Origin: Bacteroidales bacterium
GTDB lineage: Bacteria; Bacteroidota; Bacteroidia; Bacteroidales; JAADJA01
Assembly: GCA_021740645.1 (NCBI GenBank)
Contig: JAIOZL010000004.1
Coordinates: 62,001 to 126,000 of the forward strand
Direction of reading: 5' to 3'
DNA length: 64,000 bases
In this document: one piece after another, positions 62,494-64,000 of the stretch
Layout of the letters: each line of letters opens with the position of its first letter
How positions within the stretch are numbered: the first letter of the stretch is position 1
The notes under the pieces: model-generated
Told to the model about the DNA's origin: nothing
The model's database searches: none
The model's input: only the letters and a program-made list of their open reading frames with translations
Position numbers and translations under genes: made by a program

Positions 62494-64000
62494 TTAGTCA
62501 AACGTTATTTCCATTTGCGAAGCTTTATCATCTTCATCGTCGTCTTTTGTTTGTTCTTTTTTTTTCTTCGGATTGTTTTTATCTAGAAGAGAAGTATCTT
62601 TATCTGATTCTTTTTTAATATCAACTTTTGTCTCCACATTATTTTCTTCCAGCCATTCCGCTGGCTTTTCCGTTTCTTCTTTTTCCAGATCAACAGCTTC
62701 AGGAGGTGTATAAGGAAGAGGGTTAATAAATACTATCTTTTCCGTATACTTATTGGTAAGTCGTTTACCTTTTGCTTTCTCACTTTTTACTCCAATAAAT
62801 TCCTCCACATTAATCACTTCATCCTCCAGGGGTTTTTTATTCAGTTTTTCATCAAAATGCAATTGAACCTGGGGACGAAAATCCATGCTGAATGAGATCA
62901 TTTTATTGTCGGGATGGTCGCCAATAAATTCAATTCGTTTATTCAGATTATTTTCATCTGCTATACTGAAACGTTTTATATAATGCTTTTCAATTTCGGC
63001 ATCAAAATAAATTACCGTGAGAAGCTTATCCGGATCAAACTTTTCAATCAACACCATATCTTCTTCAAAATGGTTTGAAATCTCGTAGGTCATCAGTTTA
63101 TAATATCCCGATTTTTGAATCGTAAGGATTTTATCATCCGACTTAAAGGCCCCCAGATGTATTCCACGTTCTTCATTATTTAATCGCTTAACCGTGTCAT
63201 CAAACCATACATCAATAGCCCCAAGTGTCGAGACGCCTTCTTCCCTCTTTACGATCTTTTTTATACTTTTCTTCGAAAGAATATTCCCCTGTGAACCTCT
63301 TCCCTTTATATCCATTGTACTAAAGTCGAATTCAAAAGAAAGTTTTTTAAGTTTGGGTTTCGGCGCAAGAAAAATTTTGAGAATTTCAGCTTCCCCATTC
63401 GGGTTAGCTGTAAAATACAATACTTTCGACCCATCTGTTCCTTTCGTCATATTGTATTCTTTATCCCTGGTAATACTTGTCACGGCAAAACGTTTCACCC
63501 TCACTGCACCTTTTCTGCCATCGCGGTAAATCATGTTATAGATGGTCCGGTCGTCATTCTTTTTAAAAATATCGATATGGAGGATATTATGGCCAACAAA
63601 AACTTTTGAGGTTACTTTTGTAACCATGTATGTGCCATCTTCCCTAAAAACAATGATGTCGTCAATGTCGGAACAATCGGAAACAAATTCATTTTTGCGC
63701 AAAGATGTACCTGCAAAACCCTCTTCATAATTTACGTAAAGTTTTTGGGAGGCTGCTGCAACACGGGTAGCTTCAATAGTATCAAAACTGCGGATTTCTG
63801 TTTTCCTTTCTTTTCCGGTGCTGTATTTTTTCTTTATCTGCCTGAAATAGTTGATCGCATAATCTATTAGGTGTTCAAGGTGATTGTTCACCTCGTCGAT
63901 ATCTAACTCGGTTTGTTTAATCAAGTCATCCGCTTTAAAGGAATTGTATTTTGAAATCCTTTTGATCCTGATTTCAGTCAACCTGATAATATCATCCCGG
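62494..64000 (-). CDS. Type IIA topoisomerase A subunit (ParC/GyrA-like), 5' end beyond the window
   Basis: The frame is open to the right edge, giving the C-terminal 500 or so residues. It starts in the coiled-coil/gate region (RLTEIRIKRISKYN, then VNNHLEHLIDYAINYF) and continues into a beta-pinwheel domain with repeated strand motifs (DDIIVFREDGTYMVTKV, YYKLMTYEI, KLLTVIYFD). The end is a highly charged low-complexity tail (KKKKEQTKDDDEDD) before MEITFD. The GyrA box (QRRGxxG) is not seen in the visible part, which favours topoisomerase IV subunit A (ParC) over gyrase. Decatenation of chromosomes is the expected role. The catalytic tyrosine region is outside the window. Confidence 0.8.
   Translation of the reverse strand, partial: RDDIIRLTEIRIKRISKYNSFKADDLIKQTELDIDEVNNHLEHLIDYAINYFRQIKKKYSTGKERKTEIRSFDTIEATRVAAASQKLYVNYEEGFAGTSLRKNEFVSDCSDIDDIIVFREDGTYMVTKVTSKVFVGHNILHIDIFKKNDDRTIYNMIYRDGRKGAVRVKRFAVTSITRDKEYNMTKGTDGSKVLYFTANPNGEAEILKIFLAPKPKLKKLSFEFDFSTMDIKGRGSQGNILSKKSIKKIVKREEGVSTLGAIDVWFDDTVKRLNNEERGIHLGAFKSDDKILTIQKSGYYKLMTYEISNHFEEDMVLIEKFDPDKLLTVIYFDAEIEKHYIKRFSIADENNLNKRIEFIGDHPDNKMISFSMDFRPQVQLHFDEKLNKKPLEDEVINVEEFIGVKSEKAKGKRLTNKYTEKIVFINPLPYTPPEAVDLEKEETEKPAEWLEENNVETKVDIKKESDKDTSLLDKNNPKKKKEQTKDDDEDDKASQMEITFD

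Overview
The window comes from a low-GC, anaerobic or microaerophilic member of the Bacteroidetes. Several secreted proteins end in the Por/type IX secretion (T9SS) C-terminal sorting domain. Promoters match the Bacteroidetes pattern (-33 TTTG, about 20 bp, -7 TAnnTTTG), and few starts have a Shine-Dalgarno sequence. Central metabolism looks fermentative or redox-balancing: pyruvate:ferredoxin oxidoreductase, tryptophanase, NADP-type glutamate dehydrogenase, a flavodiiron protein, a rubrerythrin-like protein and a soluble NuoEFG-like flavin/iron-sulfur complex. No rRNA, tRNA, CRISPR array, prophage or intact transposase was seen.

Layout. 1-3263 (-): GAF-receiver-PEP/pyruvate-binding protein, cut by the left edge. 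3564-7612: gdhA, a lipoprotein and a T9SS cargo protein. 7614-9847 (-): wecB, radC, rpsT. 10006-15178: GH92 mannosidase, GT-C glycosyltransferase, cutC. 15246-16251 (-): a frameshifted dihydroorotate dehydrogenase-like gene, divergent from nifJ (16480-20013). 20087-22687: class-B-type acid phosphatase lipoprotein, a DUF6125-like protein and a histidine kinase. 22688-23331 is a 644-bp gene-free, repeat-rich gap. 23332-29835 is an isoprenoid/quinone block: menG and a geranylgeranyl-reductase-like gene on minus, diverging from a mevalonate operon (HMG-CoA reductase, GHMP kinase, diphosphomevalonate decarboxylase, mevalonate kinase). 29909-32231: small Cys-rich secreted protein and tryptophanase. 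32325-39481 is a phosphate block: two PiT-PhoU-type fusion transporters flank a beta-helix lipoprotein and a porin. 39585-42473: two secreted proteins. 42717-49396 is the redox operon: NuoE-like, NuoF-like, an inserted four-helix-bundle gene, and a 1234-residue GltD-NuoG fusion. 49559-56201: rubrerythrin-like protein, adenylate cyclase, two choice-of-anchor-L T9SS proteins. 56413-64000: secreted protein, TPR/GT-C membrane protein, queG, lipoprotein, flavodiiron protein and the C-terminal part of a type IIA topoisomerase A subunit cut by the right edge.

The most interesting part is the redox operon. Its third subunit joins an NAD(P)H/FAD GltD module to a NuoG-like module that lacks the Cys/Sec ligand of formate dehydrogenases. 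The operon carries a Rex-type inverted repeat (TTGTTAAT-CA-ATTAACAA) in its promoter. I infer a soluble, possibly electron-bifurcating complex linking NADH, NADPH and ferredoxin, with PFOR as a likely ferredoxin source. The same operon is interrupted by palindromic repeats and by a four-helix-bundle gene bounded by a perfect 57-bp direct repeat, which suggests recent mobility.

Other points worth a look are the sensor-coupled PEP/pyruvate-binding protein, a mevalonate pathway whose phosphomevalonate kinase is assigned by elimination, a 15-bp direct-repeat operator candidate in the phosphate block, and the 8-nt-deletion frameshift beside nifJ.
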